64,000 bases of DNA from an uncultured Lachnospiraceae bacterium. GTDB lineage: Bacteria > Bacillota > Clostridia > Lachnospirales > Lachnospiraceae. The stretch covers positions 50,150 to 114,149 of the forward strand of contig CAKRSV010000008.1 of the NCBI GenBank assembly GCA_934401915.1, given 5' to 3'. Numbering within the stretch: position 1 is the stretch's first letter; every line of letters begins with the position of its first letter. Positions 35,839 through 44,598 of the stretch are shown here, piece by piece. Under the pieces are notes generated by a model. That model made no database searches. It had not been told where the DNA came from and saw nothing but the letters and a program-made list of their open reading frames with translations. Position numbers and translations under genes: made by a program.

Positions 35839-37388
35839 AATGCCGCCTCCTCTTTCGCTCTGTTCATTTCCCGCAGAGCATCTTGTATGCTATCTATCAG
35901 ATCCGATGCCATTACGGCACGTTCCGTCTTTTTTGCCGCCGCCAGATCTCCCGCCAGCCCATGAAGATACACGCCATTCTCCGCCGCCATTCTTCCGCTC
36001 CGGCACTGACCGACCAGCCCGGCGATCATTCCTGCCAGCACATCTCCCGATCCGGCTGTCGCCATACCGGAATTGCCTGTCGTGTTGAGAAAGCTCGCCG
36101 TCTCTTCGGCGGAGGTGACGACCGTCCTCGCGTCCTTGCAGACGACCGTACAGCCAAGTTTCTGCGCCAGCCTGCCGGGATCTGTCATCAGCCCTTCCTT
36201 CGCCTCTTGGACACTGTACCCGTAAAGTCTTGCGAACTCTCCCAGATGTGGCGTCAGGATCACCTCCCGTTGCTGCCCCGCGATCGTCTCCTGCAGTCCG
36301 GCGTCCTGCGAAAGCAGATTCAGTCCGTCTGCATCGATCACAAGCGGCAGGGAGCTCTCGCCTATGCACTTCGTAAGAAGCCATTTCGCCGCCTTTCCCA
36401 TCCCGATACCGGGACCGATCAGGATCGTATCCGCCCATTGCAGCGCCTGTGCAAAGTCTGCGGTAAACTCTTCCTGTTCTTCTATCTCTTTCTGTTCTTC
36501 ATAGACGGTCAGCATGGTCTCCGGAATGCTCCGAAGAAGCAGATCCCGGTTTTCCGCTGCCGTGACAACCTGCACCATCCCTGCTCCCACGCGAAACGCT
36601 GCTTTCGCCGCAAGCATGGCTGCCCCGCAGATTTTCCTGCTCCCCGCCACGACAAGGACCTTGCCGAACGTTCCCTTATTTCCATCCGGCCGCCTGTCTG
36701 GCATCTCCAGCTCCTCCGCCTTTTCATAGCAGTACCAACCGGGCGGTTCTCCTGCAAAGCTGTGTCTGTCGATCCCGATGTCACGGCATACCAGTTTTCC
36801 ACAGTATGTCGATCCCGGGTACAGGATCTGTCCCCGTTTTACAAAACCGTATGTCACCGTCAGGTCTGCCTGCACGGCTTCTCCCAGCACCTGCCCTGTA
36901 TCTGTCTGGATCCCTGTCGGCATATCCACGCTGCACACAAAGGCCGGACTCTTATTGATCTTTTCGACCGTCTCTTTCAACGCTCCTTCGACCGGTCTTG
37001 TCAGACCGATCCCCAGTATCGCATCTACTATTACATCATATTCATCATTTGGGATTCGGTCATAGAAGGACACTCCATAAGCCTGCAGGATTTCACTCTG
37101 CTTCCTGGTTTTCGCACTCTGCTTCGCCGGATCGCCGGTCAGCACAAAGTCCACCTGCCAGCCGCGCAGCATAAGGATCCTGCCAATCGCCAGACCGTCG
37201 CCTCCGTTGTTGCCGCTCCCTGCGACGACCAGCATCCGCTGCCTTTTTTCGCCGACGCACCGGCAGATCTCCCCGACCGTCTCCAACGCCGCGCGCTCCA
37301 TCAGAAGCAGGGACGGCACCTGAAAGAGCTTCGTTGTATTGCTGTCATAACGCTTCATCTCTTCTGCTGAAACTACATATTGCTTCAT
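35835..37388 (-). CDS. nnr: Bifunctional NAD(P)H-hydrate epimerase/dehydratase
   Basis: 517 residues that repair hydrated NAD(P)H. The N-terminal YjeF epimerase domain (to about 215) has VVAGSGNNGGDGLAIGRIL and VDAILGIGLTRPVEG. The C-terminal ribokinase-like dehydratase domain has TFGKVLVVAGSRKICGAAML, LVIDADGLNLLS and the ATP/ADP site TGNSGMATAGSGDVLAGMI. Both halves look intact. The start at 37388 (AGGAG about 8 nt upstream) is preferred to 37391 and 37418. The stop overlaps the alr ATG, so the two are translationally coupled. Confidence 0.96.
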   Translation of the reverse strand: MKQYVVSAEEMKRYDSNTTKLFQVPSLLLMERAALETVGEICRCVGEKRQRMLVVAGSGNNGGDGLAIGRILMLRGWQVDFVLTGDPAKQSAKTRKQSEILQAYGVSFYDRIPNDEYDVIVDAILGIGLTRPVEGALKETVEKINKSPAFVCSVDMPTGIQTDTGQVLGEAVQADLTVTYGFVKRGQILYPGSTYCGKLVCRDIGIDRHSFAGEPPGWYCYEKAEELEMPDRRPDGNKGTFGKVLVVAGSRKICGAAMLAAKAAFRVGAGMVQVVTAAENRDLLLRSIPETMLTVYEEQKEIEEQEEFTADFAQALQWADTILIGPGIGMGKAAKWLLTKCIGESSLPLVIDADGLNLLSQDAGLQETIAGQQREVILTPHLGEFARLYGYSVQEAKEGLMTDPGRLAQKLGCTVVCKDARTVVTSAEETASFLNTTGNSGMATAGSGDVLAGMIAGLVGQCRSGRMAAENGVYLHGLAGDLAAAKKTERAVMASDLIDSIQDALREMNRAKEEAAL

Positions 37389-37445
37389 CATTTCTCTCCT
37401 TTGCCGGCATTCCGCCACGTATGGGCAATTCCTACTTATAAAAAA

Positions 37446-37473
37446 GGCGCCAAAATCCTGCGATTTTTGCGCC
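37446..37473 (-). terminator. Terminator of the rex operon
   Basis: Minus strand: GGCGCAAAAATC pairs with GATTTTGGCGCC (one mismatch, 4-nt loop), followed by TTTTTTATA. It separates the rex > coiled-coil unit from nnr. Confidence 0.85.
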
Positions 37474-37490
37474 CCGTCGCTGCTCTTTTA

Positions 37491-38144
37491 CTATTGACTG
37501 TCTGTATTTTCTGATGCTTCCTGTTCTTTCCGGAAGCGTTCCTCCGGATCGTATTTCAGATCGAACATCTCCATCACATCTGCCCCGAAAATATCGTGCA
37601 TATAGGAGTACAGCTGATAATTCATCCGTTCCTTTTCCTGTTTCCTGACCATCCGCTTTTTCAGTTCCTTGCGGATCTCCGTGACCCAGTTTTCGATCTC
37701 ATCGATCTCCGCCGCATTTTTCTGCAGCCGGTCATAACATTCTTCCATCGTGATCAGCATCAGTCTGTTATTGACCTGTTTAATTTCCTCCGGCAGCTCC
37801 CGCAATTCCTTCTCGTAAGCCTCCAGCTTGGCGCTGCAATCGCTCACAAGTCTTTTGTGATCGGCCATATCTTTTTCCTGCCGCTTCGTGCTGTGGTCGT
37901 CCATCTCATCTGCCAGGATCACGATCTCTTCCATCAGCTTTTTCTTCAGCTTCCGGATATCCTTGCTCTCCGTATTCAGCTTTCCCTGCCGTCTGATCAG
38001 CCGGTTGAGCTTCTCTTCTGTTGCCTTGATCTCTGCCGTGTGCTGTGCCTGCGTGAAAAGCCTGTGCCACTTGTTATCCAGCGTCAGGATCGGTATCTCT
38101 TTCTCCTCCAGTGCAGGCCGGAATACTTCATCTGCTTTTGCCAT
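37491..38144 (-). CDS. Coiled-coil protein of unknown function, downstream of rex
   Basis: 217 residues, soluble, very rich in Lys and Glu, with long heptad-like helices (about residues 28-175: ATEEKLNRLIRRQGKLN, DIRKLKKKLMEEIVILADEM). It ends with an acidic tail. No enzyme motif or membrane segment is seen and I do not recognise a named family. It follows rex by 42 nt and ends at a strong terminator, so it is likely co-transcribed with, and perhaps controlled by, the redox repressor. Confidence 0.85.
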   Translation of the reverse strand: MAKADEVFRPALEEKEIPILTLDNKWHRLFTQAQHTAEIKATEEKLNRLIRRQGKLNTESKDIRKLKKKLMEEIVILADEMDDHSTKRQEKDMADHKRLVSDCSAKLEAYEKELRELPEEIKQVNNRLMLITMEECYDRLQKNAAEIDEIENWVTEIRKELKKRMVRKQEKERMNYQLYSYMHDIFGADVMEMFDLKYDPEERFRKEQEASENTDSQ

Positions 38145-38186
38145 TTATGTCTCTCTTCCCCCTGTATCTCTGCCTGTCCCTTATCC

Positions 38187-38822
38187 TTACCGCTCCTCAT
38201 GGGAAGATAAATTGTAGGACAGCTTCATCAGACTGTCTGACAGGTGGACGTTCTCCACCTTGATCTCCTTTGGCACACACAGATCCACATGTGCAAAATT
38301 CCAGATTCCCTTGATCCCGTAGGATACCAGCTGTTCCGCCACTGAAACGGCACTCGCCTTGGGGATCGTCAGCACTGCAATATCGATGTCGTTCTCCTTG
38401 ACAAACGCTTCCATATCCTCCATCGGCCTTACGCTGATCCCCCGGATCTGTTTCCCGTAAATCTGTGGATTGTTGTCAAATATCCCGCGGAAGATAAATC
38501 CTCTCCGCTCAAAATTCATGTAGTTTACCAGCGCCTGTCCCAGATGTCCCGCGCCGATGATGATCAGATTGTGCTCCTTGTCAAGTCCGAGGATCTTTCC
38601 GATCTCTTCGTACAGATATCCGACATTGTAGCCATATCCCTGCTGACCAAATCCGCCGAAATTGTTCAGATCCTGCCGGATCTGCGAAGCGGTGACGCCC
38701 ATGATATCGCTCAGTTCCTGGGAAGAGACACGTTCCGTCCCCTCGTCCTTCAGTTCGCCCAGATACCTGAAATACCTTGGCAAACGACCTATCACAGCCT
38801 GGGATATTTCCTTCTGCTCCAC
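38187..38822 (-). CDS. rex: Redox-sensing transcriptional repressor Rex
   Basis: 211 residues. The N-terminal winged helix (VSSQELSDIMGVTASQIRQD followed by LNNFGGFGQQGYGYNVGYL) and the NADH-binding Rossmann domain (LIIIGAGHLGQALVNYMNF, FDNNPQIYG) are canonical. Rex senses the NADH/NAD+ ratio and represses fermentation and respiration genes. The start codon is GTG (38820-38822) with GAGG 10 nt upstream. One TTGTTAA half site overlaps its own promoter (38911-38917), but no full TTGTTAAnnnnTTAACAA dyad is visible, so autoregulation is only possible. Confidence 0.97.
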   Translation of the reverse strand: MEQKEISQAVIGRLPRYFRYLGELKDEGTERVSSQELSDIMGVTASQIRQDLNNFGGFGQQGYGYNVGYLYEEIGKILGLDKEHNLIIIGAGHLGQALVNYMNFERRGFIFRGIFDNNPQIYGKQIRGISVRPMEDMEAFVKENDIDIAVLTIPKASAVSVAEQLVSYGIKGIWNFAHVDLCVPKEIKVENVHLSDSLMKLSYNLSSHEER

Positions 38823-38899
38823 TTCCTGTTACCTCATGCTTCCAGTATAATACGGCAGTCTTGCGCATCCTCTGCGCCACTTTTTTTCTGCCTGACTCA

Positions 38900-38928
38900 A
38901 GTATACAACTTTGTTAAAAAAAAGGCAA
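38900..38928 (-). promoter_or_regulatory. SigA promoter of rex
   Basis: Minus strand: TTGCCT (38923-38928), 17 nt, TATACT (38900-38905). The spacer holds a TTAACAA Rex half site. Confidence 0.65.
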
Positions 38929-38963
38929 GCACGGGTTCTGCTTTCCCTGCCGCAAGGCAATAT

Positions 38964-38993
38964 TTGACATATCCCCTTCTTCCTTGTTAAACT
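38964..38993 (+). promoter_or_regulatory. SigA-like promoter of the ABC-F gene
   Basis: TTGACA (38964-38969), 18 nt, TAAACT (38988-38993). It is divergent from rex and about 80 nt upstream of the ABC-F ATG. Confidence 0.6.
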
Positions 38994-39026
38994 ACTATTT
39001 GGCAAATAAAGGAGGCCAACGCAAAA

Positions 39027-39050
39027 ATGCCGGTTTCCTGCAATAACTAA
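39027..39050 (+). CDS. Seven-codon leader ORF upstream of the ABC-F gene
   Basis: ATG at 39027 encodes MPVSCNN and stops at 39050. It is preceded by a strong AAAGGAGG (39008-39015, 11 nt before the ATG), better than the GAGG of the main gene, which starts 23 nt after the leader stop. Short leader peptides before ABC-F antibiotic-resistance or ribosome-rescue genes often serve ribosome-stalling attenuation. Here no strong terminator is visible between leader and gene, so the mechanism, if any, would act on translation. Its reality is inferred from the ribosome site only. Confidence 0.45.
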   Translation: MPVSCNN

Positions 39051-39073
39051 GAGGTTCAGAAACGAGGATCACC

Positions 39074-41017
39074 ATGATATTATCAGTAAGCAACATCCAG
39101 AAATCATTTAACGAAGTACCGATCTTACAGAATATTTCTTTTCATATAGAGGACTATGACAAGGCCGCCATCGTCGGCGTCAACGGAGCCGGCAAGACCA
39201 CGCTCCTGCGCATCATCATGGGGGAGTTGCCGGCGGACGACGGCATCGTCACCGTCTCCAGGGACAAGACCATCGGCTACCTCTCCCAGCATGAGGCGGT
39301 GTCCGGGGAAAATACCATCTTTGAGGAGCTTCTGCGCGTAAAACAGAACATCCTCGACATGGAAACCCAGATCCATGCACTGGAGCTTCAGATGAAAAAT
39401 GCTTCCGGCGAAAAGCTGGACCAGCTGATGAACACCTACGCCAATCTGACGCACGCCTTCGAGGCGGCAAACGGCTACGCCTACAAAAGCGAGCTGACCG
39501 GCGTTCTGAAGGGTCTCGGCTTTACGGAGGAGGACTTTGGCAAGTCTGTCTCCACCCTCTCCGGCGGTCAGAAAACACGGGTAGCTCTCGGCAAGCTGCT
39601 TCTCCAGAAGCCGGATCTTATCATCCTGGACGAGCCGACAAACCACCTGGATATGTCCTCCATCACCTGGCTGGAAACCTATCTTCTCAACTATAAGGGC
39701 GCTGTGATCATCGTCTCCCATGACCGCTACTTCCTTGACCGGATCGCCAATAAGATCATCGAAATCGACCAGCGAAAGGCCACCGTTTTCAGTGGAAACT
39801 ATACCGACTACGCCGCCAAAAAGGAGATCATCCGCACCTCCCAGTACCACGCCTATCTCAAGCAGCAGCGTGAGATCCAGCACCAGGAGGCAGTCATCGA
39901 CAAGCTCAAATCCTTTAACAGGGAGAAATCGATCAAGCGTGCGGAGAGCCGGGAGAAAATGCTGGACAAGATCGAGGTTTTGGAAAAGCCCACGGAGACG
40001 CGGACGGATATGCACCTTACCCTCGAGCCTAAATTCGTCAGCGGAAACGACGTTCTCCACATCGAGAACCTTTCCAAGCACTTTGGCTCCCTCACCCTCT
40101 TTGAGCACCTCTCCATGGACATCAAAAAGGGCGAGCACGTAGCCATCATCGGGGATAACGGAACCGGCAAGACCACGATCCTGAAGATCATCAACGAGCT
40201 GCTCCCCCCGGATGACGGCGAGATCCGGCTGGGCGCCAATGTCCAGATCGGCTACTACGATCAGGAGCATCATGTGCTGCATATGGACAAGACGCTTTTC
40301 GAGGAGATCTCGGACGACTATCCTTCCCTTACGAACACGGAGATCCGCAATACCCTCGCCGCCTTTCTCTTTACAGGTGACGACGTTTTCAAGCAGATCC
40401 GGTCGCTCAGCGGCGGTGAACGCGGACGGGTATCGCTTGCCAAGCTGATGCTTTCCGAGGCAAATTTCCTGATCCTCGATGAGCCGACAAACCATCTGGA
40501 TATCATGTCGAAGGAGATCCTGGAGGACGCGCTGAACGCCTATACGGGAACCGTGCTCTACGTCTCCCACGACCGGTACTTTATCAACAAGACAGCGACC
40601 CGTATTCTGGATCTGGAAAACCGGACGCTGACAAACTATCTTGGGAATTACGACTACTATCTGGAAAAGAAGCAACAGCAGACAGGACAGATTGCAGGCA
40701 CCTCCACACAGTCTGCCTCCCTTTCCGGAAATGCCGCTTCCCAGAAGGACAATCCCGCAGCTGTCTCCGACTCCAAGCAGGACTGGCAGAGCCGCAAGGA
40801 GCAGCAGGCGAGCCAGCGCAAAAAGGAGAACGCCATCAAAAAGTGTGAGGAACGGATCGAACAGCTGGAAAGACGGCTGGAAGAACTGGATGTTCTGATG
40901 GCCTCCGCCGATGTTTGCACGAACGTGGCAAAGCTGCAGGAGCTCTCCGCAGAGCGGGAACAGAGCGAAAGCGAATTAAACGATCTCTATAACAAATGGG
41001 AGGAGCTCTCCGAGTGA
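39074..41017 (+). CDS. ABC-F family ribosome-associated ATPase, YdiF-like
   Basis: 647 residues with two ABC domains and no membrane part. Walker A motifs GVNGAGKTTLLR (first domain) and GDNGTGKTTILK (second), two LSGGQKTR/LSGGERGR signatures and two LDEPTNHLD Walker B motifs are intact. A basic interdomain linker (about residues 245-320) and a C-terminal coiled coil (CEERIEQLERRLEELDVLMA) complete the layout. The overall sequence closely follows Bacillus YdiF. ABC-F proteins bind the ribosomal E site; some give antibiotic resistance and others assist translation, and the subgroup here suggests the second. It is the only plus-strand gene for 55 kb, has its own promoter, and its hairpin terminator overlaps the stop codon. 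Confidence 0.93.
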   Translation: MILSVSNIQKSFNEVPILQNISFHIEDYDKAAIVGVNGAGKTTLLRIIMGELPADDGIVTVSRDKTIGYLSQHEAVSGENTIFEELLRVKQNILDMETQIHALELQMKNASGEKLDQLMNTYANLTHAFEAANGYAYKSELTGVLKGLGFTEEDFGKSVSTLSGGQKTRVALGKLLLQKPDLIILDEPTNHLDMSSITWLETYLLNYKGAVIIVSHDRYFLDRIANKIIEIDQRKATVFSGNYTDYAAKKEIIRTSQYHAYLKQQREIQHQEAVIDKLKSFNREKSIKRAESREKMLDKIEVLEKPTETRTDMHLTLEPKFVSGNDVLHIENLSKHFGSLTLFEHLSMDIKKGEHVAIIGDNGTGKTTILKIINELLPPDDGEIRLGANVQIGYYDQEHHVLHMDKTLFEEISDDYPSLTNTEIRNTLAAFLFTGDDVFKQIRSLSGGERGRVSLAKLMLSEANFLILDEPTNHLDIMSKEILEDALNAYTGTVLYVSHDRYFINKTATRILDLENRTLTNYLGNYDYYLEKKQQQTGQIAGTSTQSASLSGNAASQKDNPAAVSDSKQDWQSRKEQQASQRKKENAIKKCEERIEQLERRLEELDVLMASADVCTNVAKLQELSAEREQSESELNDLYNKWEELSE

Positions 41018-41030
41018 GAGTCCCTCCCTT
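40998..41030 (+). terminator. Terminator overlapping the ABC-F stop codon
   Basis: GGGAGGAGCTCTC pairs with GAGAGTCCCTCCC with a small internal mismatch (loop CGAGT), then TTTTCTTTCT. The stop TGA at 41015-41017 lies in the stem. It may also serve the convergent icd gene. Confidence 0.65.
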
Positions 41031-41064
41031 TTCTTTCTATATTTTTATCTTTCCTTCAAAAACC

Positions 41065-42273
41065 TTATTCCATCGCATCTAAGGTCTGGCGGATCGCCTT
41101 GATGAAGTTTTCGCTGTTTAACACGGTAACATTCTCAAGGGATGTGATCAGCGCAAGATCCTTAGTCATCTTTCCATCCTCGATCGTCCGGATCGTCGCC
41201 TTCTCCAGCTTGTCCGCAAAATCCATCAGCTCCTGGTTGTGGTCAAACTCTCCTCTTTTTCTGAGGGCGCCTGTCCAGGCAAAGATGGTCGCAACCGAGT
41301 TGGTAGAAGTCTCCTCTCCCTTCAGATGCTTGTAGTAATGGCGCTGTACCGTTCCGTGAGCCGCCTCGTATTCATACACGCCGCTCGGAGATACCAGAAC
41401 AGACGTCATCATCGCCAATGAGCCGAATGCGGAAGAAACCATATCGCTCATCACATCGCCGTCATAGTTCTTGCACGCCCAGATAAAGCCGCCCTTTGCC
41501 TTCATAACGCGGGCAACCGCATCGTCGATCAGCGTATAGAAATACTCGATGCCTGCCGCCTCAAACTTATCCTTGTATTCCGTCTCGAAGATCTCCTGGA
41601 AGATATCCTTGAAGTTGTGGTCATACTTCTTTGAGATGGTATCCTTGGTCGCAAACCACAGATCCTGCTTCGTATCCAGCGCATAGCTGAAGCAGGCCTT
41701 TGCAAAACTTGCAATGGATTTGTCCGTATTATGGATTCCCTGTATGATCCCGGCGCCCGTAAAATTGTGGATCGTCTCGCGGATTTCCTTGCCATCCTCC
41801 CCGGTAAATACCAGTTCTGCCTTACCGGCGCCCGGCACTTTGATCTCCACATTCTTATAGACATCCCCGTATGCGTGACGCGCAAGGGTGATCGGCTTCT
41901 TCCAGTTCTTCACGCAGGGTTCGATCCCCTTCACGATGATCGGCGCACGGAATACCGTTCCGTCTAACGCGGCCCGGATCGTACCGTTCGGGCTTTTCCA
42001 CATCTCCTTGAGATGGTATTCCGTCATTCTGGCCGCATTGGGCGTGATCGTCGCGCACTTGACTGCAACCCCGTATTTCTTCGTCGCCTCTGCCGACTGG
42101 ACCGTCACCTGATCGTCCGTCTCATTGCGGTGCTCCAGTCCCAGGTCGTAATACTCTGTCTTGAGATCGATGTAAGGCAGCAGCAGCTCGTCCTTGATCA
42201 TCTTCCAGAGGATTCTGGTCATCTCGTCCCCATCCATCTCCACCAGCGGGGTTGTCATTTGAATTTTGTTCAT
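41065..42273 (-). CDS. icd: NADP-dependent isocitrate dehydrogenase
   Basis: 402 residues, eukaryote-like homodimeric type. It oxidatively decarboxylates isocitrate to 2-oxoglutarate, giving NADPH. Motifs include [18 protein letters not shown] at the N-terminus, the substrate-binding [16 protein letters not shown], the metal Asp in [10 protein letters not shown] and the NADP-binding [11 protein letters not shown]. The start at 42273 (GGAGGG upstream) is preferred over 42285. It is the last gene of the citrate-synthase > GntR > icd unit, consistent with an oxidative TCA branch feeding glutamate. Confidence 0.97.
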   Translation of the reverse strand: MNKIQMTTPLVEMDGDEMTRILWKMIKDELLLPYIDLKTEYYDLGLEHRNETDDQVTVQSAEATKKYGVAVKCATITPNAARMTEYHLKEMWKSPNGTIRAALDGTVFRAPIIVKGIEPCVKNWKKPITLARHAYGDVYKNVEIKVPGAGKAELVFTGEDGKEIRETIHNFTGAGIIQGIHNTDKSIASFAKACFSYALDTKQDLWFATKDTISKKYDHNFKDIFQEIFETEYKDKFEAAGIEYFYTLIDDAVARVMKAKGGFIWACKNYDGDVMSDMVSSAFGSLAMMTSVLVSPSGVYEYEAAHGTVQRHYYKHLKGEETSTNSVATIFAWTGALRKRGEFDHNQELMDFADKLEKATIRTIEDGKMTKDLALITSLENVTVLNSENFIKAIRQTLDAME

Positions 42274-42320
42274 CTTTCCCTCCATTCCGAAGCCTTCCGC
42301 TTCCTGCTTTTCTTGTTATT

Positions 42321-43025
42321 CTAAAGCTCTTTCCTGGCTTCCTCGCCGTAAATCTCATACAGTCCGTTTTTCACCATATTATCATACGCGTTGATCATAT
42401 GCTGATTGGCGAGCTTCTCCGCGCGGTCTGCGTCCCCCGCTTTGATCGCCTCCATGATCTGCCGGTGCTCATCGTTCGAAGCGCGTCCTCTCGTGTTTGT
42501 CGACAGCGTTTTCTGACGCACGCGCAGCACATACTCATGGTAATCCTTCAGCGTGTGCTCCAACAGCTTGGAATCGCACGCCTCATAGAGAATATCATGG
42601 AAACGGTTGTCCAGCTCTGCCATCTGATCCATATGTCCCTTCTGTGCATGGAAATCTGCCAGATAGATGTTTTCCTCCATCTCCTCCATCTGCTCTTTGG
42701 TGATCTTCTCTGTCGCCAGTCTGGCGCATAAGCCCTCCAGCAGCGAACGGATCATATAGATGTCCTTCACATCTTTGGCAGTGATCCCTGTCACATAGGC
42801 TCCTTTGTTCGGAATGATCTGGATCAGTCCCTCCAGCTCCAGCTGCCGGAACGCCTCCCGGACAGGCGTTCTGCTCACGCCCAGCTCCTCTCCGATCGCT
42901 ACCTCTTTCAGTTCCTCATGTTCCTGATATTTACCGCTCAGGATATCCTCCCGCAGCTTCTGAAAAACTCTGCCCCTCAGAGAATATTTGTCATTTACCT
43001 CACTTTTTAAGTCATAACTGCCCAT
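42321..43025 (-). CDS. GntR-family regulator with FCD domain
   Basis: 234 residues. The N-terminal winged helix is EVAIGEELGVSRTPVREAFR with the wing GLIQIIPNKGAYVTGIT. The C-terminal all-helical FCD domain has metal/ligand residues in LDNRFHDILYEAC and EHRQIMEAIKAGD. It probably senses a carboxylic acid such as citrate or another intermediate. The start is at 43025 with GGAGC upstream; the longer frame to 43151 overlaps the preceding gene. It is encoded inside the operon it likely controls: a perfect ATTGTATACAAT palindrome covers the operon promoter at 44570-44581. Confidence 0.93.
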   Translation of the reverse strand: MGSYDLKSEVNDKYSLRGRVFQKLREDILSGKYQEHEELKEVAIGEELGVSRTPVREAFRQLELEGLIQIIPNKGAYVTGITAKDVKDIYMIRSLLEGLCARLATEKITKEQMEEMEENIYLADFHAQKGHMDQMAELDNRFHDILYEACDSKLLEHTLKDYHEYVLRVRQKTLSTNTRGRASNDEHRQIMEAIKAGDADRAEKLANQHMINAYDNMVKNGLYEIYGEEARKEL

Positions 43026-43068
43026 TATTTTGTCTGCTCCTTCACGGGATTCCTCTTCCCCTCCCGCT

Positions 43069-44505
43069 CTACTTGTCTTTCTCCGTCGATCCCGGAACCG
43101 GAATTCCGAGCTCATCGCAGGTCTTTTTGATCTGTGCCACCAGCTCTTCATCGGTAAGCACCGTCACACGCCCTGCCGCATATTCCTCATCCACCCAGAC
43201 CTTGAGCGCTCTGACCAGATCACAGCTCTTGTCAAGCTGATCGTTGTCCTTCAGCTTGTAATAGGTGTTGATCCAGTGCGCAATCCCGGCAAGACCGGAG
43301 GTGTTGGACACCGCGCAGAGCACCGGACGGTTCAGGAATTTGTCTGTATCAAAAATATTGTAGATCTCCTCATTCTTGAGCAGTCCATCCGCATGGATCC
43401 CTGCCCTTGTCACATTGAAGTTCTTGCCGACAAACGGCGTTCTCGGCGGAATATGATAACCGATCTCCTTCTCGTAATACTCGGCAAGCTCAGTGATCAC
43501 CGTCGTGTCCATTCCGTTCAGATTTCCCTTGAGCTGCGCATACTCAAACACCATTGCCTCAAGAGGCGTGTTGCCTGTCCGCTCTCCGATTCCAAACAGG
43601 GAGGTGTTGATGCCCGAACAGCCGTAGATCCATGCCGTCGTCGAATTTGACACCGCCTTGTAGAAGTCATTGTGTCCATGCCATTCGAGCAGCTCATGCG
43701 GGATTCCTGCATGGGTGTGCAGCGCATAGATGATTCCCTGCACGCTTCGCGGAATAACCGCGCCGGGATAGTTTACTCCATACCCCATCGTATCGCAGGC
43801 ACGCACCTTGATCGGGATCTGATACTCCTCCATGAGCTTCATCAGCTCCATACAGAACGGCACCACGTATCCGTAGATATCCGCTCTGGTAATGTCCTCC
43901 AGATGACAGCGCGGGCTGATCCCTTCCTCAAGGCAATCCCGGATCACGCTCAGATAATGATCCATTGCCTGCCTTCTCGTCATCTTGAGCTTTAAGAAGA
44001 TGTGGTAATCCGAGCAGCTTACCAGGATTCCCGTCTCCTTCATCCCGATCTCCTTCACCAGCTTGAAATCTTCCTTGCTGGCACGGATCCAGCTTGTGAC
44101 CTCCGGGAACTGGTATCCCCTCTCCATACATTTGTATACGGCGTCACGATCCTTCTTGCTGTACAGGAAAAACTCACTGGCACGGATCATTCCATTCGGT
44201 CCGCCCAGCTTATGCAGGTAATCATAGATCGTCACGATCTGCTCTGTCGTGTATGGCGCACGGGACTGCTGTCCATCCCGGAAGGTAGTATCTGTGATCC
44301 AGATATCCTTGGGCATATTGTGAGGCACTATCCTGTCGTTAAACGGGATCTTGGGGATCTCCGAGTACGGAAACATATTCCTAAATACATTCGGCTTTTT
44401 GACGTCATCCAGAATGTACATGTGCTCTTCGATTTCCAGAAGGTTATTCTTTTCATTCATAGTAACCGGACGGTTCAAAAACGTTCTCTCATCATCGTAC
44501 ATCAT
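43069..44505 (-). CDS. Re-type citrate synthase (homocitrate-synthase-like)
   Basis: 478 residues, HMGL/DRE-TIM fold: TDTTFRDGQQSRAPYTTEQ carries the catalytic Arg-Asp, EWHGHNDFYKAVSN and NTSLFGIGERTGNTPLEAM the metal-binding His and the Glu region. The family is that of the Re-citrate synthase of Clostridium kluyveri rather than LeuA: the order TTFRDGQQ, the long N-terminal extension and the linkage to isocitrate dehydrogenase favour acetyl-CoA plus oxaloacetate as substrates. A homocitrate or isopropylmalate role cannot be excluded from sequence. The start is placed at the ATG at 44505. No aconitase gene is adjacent. Confidence 0.85.
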   Translation of the reverse strand: MMYDDERTFLNRPVTMNEKNNLLEIEEHMYILDDVKKPNVFRNMFPYSEIPKIPFNDRIVPHNMPKDIWITDTTFRDGQQSRAPYTTEQIVTIYDYLHKLGGPNGMIRASEFFLYSKKDRDAVYKCMERGYQFPEVTSWIRASKEDFKLVKEIGMKETGILVSCSDYHIFLKLKMTRRQAMDHYLSVIRDCLEEGISPRCHLEDITRADIYGYVVPFCMELMKLMEEYQIPIKVRACDTMGYGVNYPGAVIPRSVQGIIYALHTHAGIPHELLEWHGHNDFYKAVSNSTTAWIYGCSGINTSLFGIGERTGNTPLEAMVFEYAQLKGNLNGMDTTVITELAEYYEKEIGYHIPPRTPFVGKNFNVTRAGIHADGLLKNEEIYNIFDTDKFLNRPVLCAVSNTSGLAGIAHWINTYYKLKDNDQLDKSCDLVRALKVWVDEEYAAGRVTVLTDEELVAQIKKTCDELGIPVPGSTEKDK

Positions 44506-44569
44506 TTCCACGACCTTTCCCTTTTGCTCGTATCGCTTCCTGATCTTAGCATCAGATTAATCACGTATA

Positions 44570-44598
44570 ATTGTATACAATCATACCATCCATGTCAA
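44570..44598 (-). promoter_or_regulatory. SigA promoter of the citrate synthase operon with GntR operator
   Basis: Minus strand: TTGACA (44593-44598), 17 nt, TACAAT (44570-44575). The perfect 12-bp palindrome ATTGTATACAAT (44570-44581) covers the -10. FCD-type GntR repressors bind dyads of the TTGTATACAA kind, so the operon's own regulator is the natural candidate. The -35 overlaps the subtilase stop codon. Confidence 0.7.

Noticed and set aside
35883..37370. 495-codon open frame on the plus strand
   Set aside because: Antisense to nnr with both catalytic domains intact; composition typical of a reverse-strand shadow.
38906..38922. Full Rex operator in the rex promoter
   Set aside because: Only one TTAACAA half site is present; the second half of the dyad is missing.
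39125..40675. 516-codon open frame on the minus strand
   Set aside because: Antisense to the ABC-F gene, which has all Walker and signature motifs.
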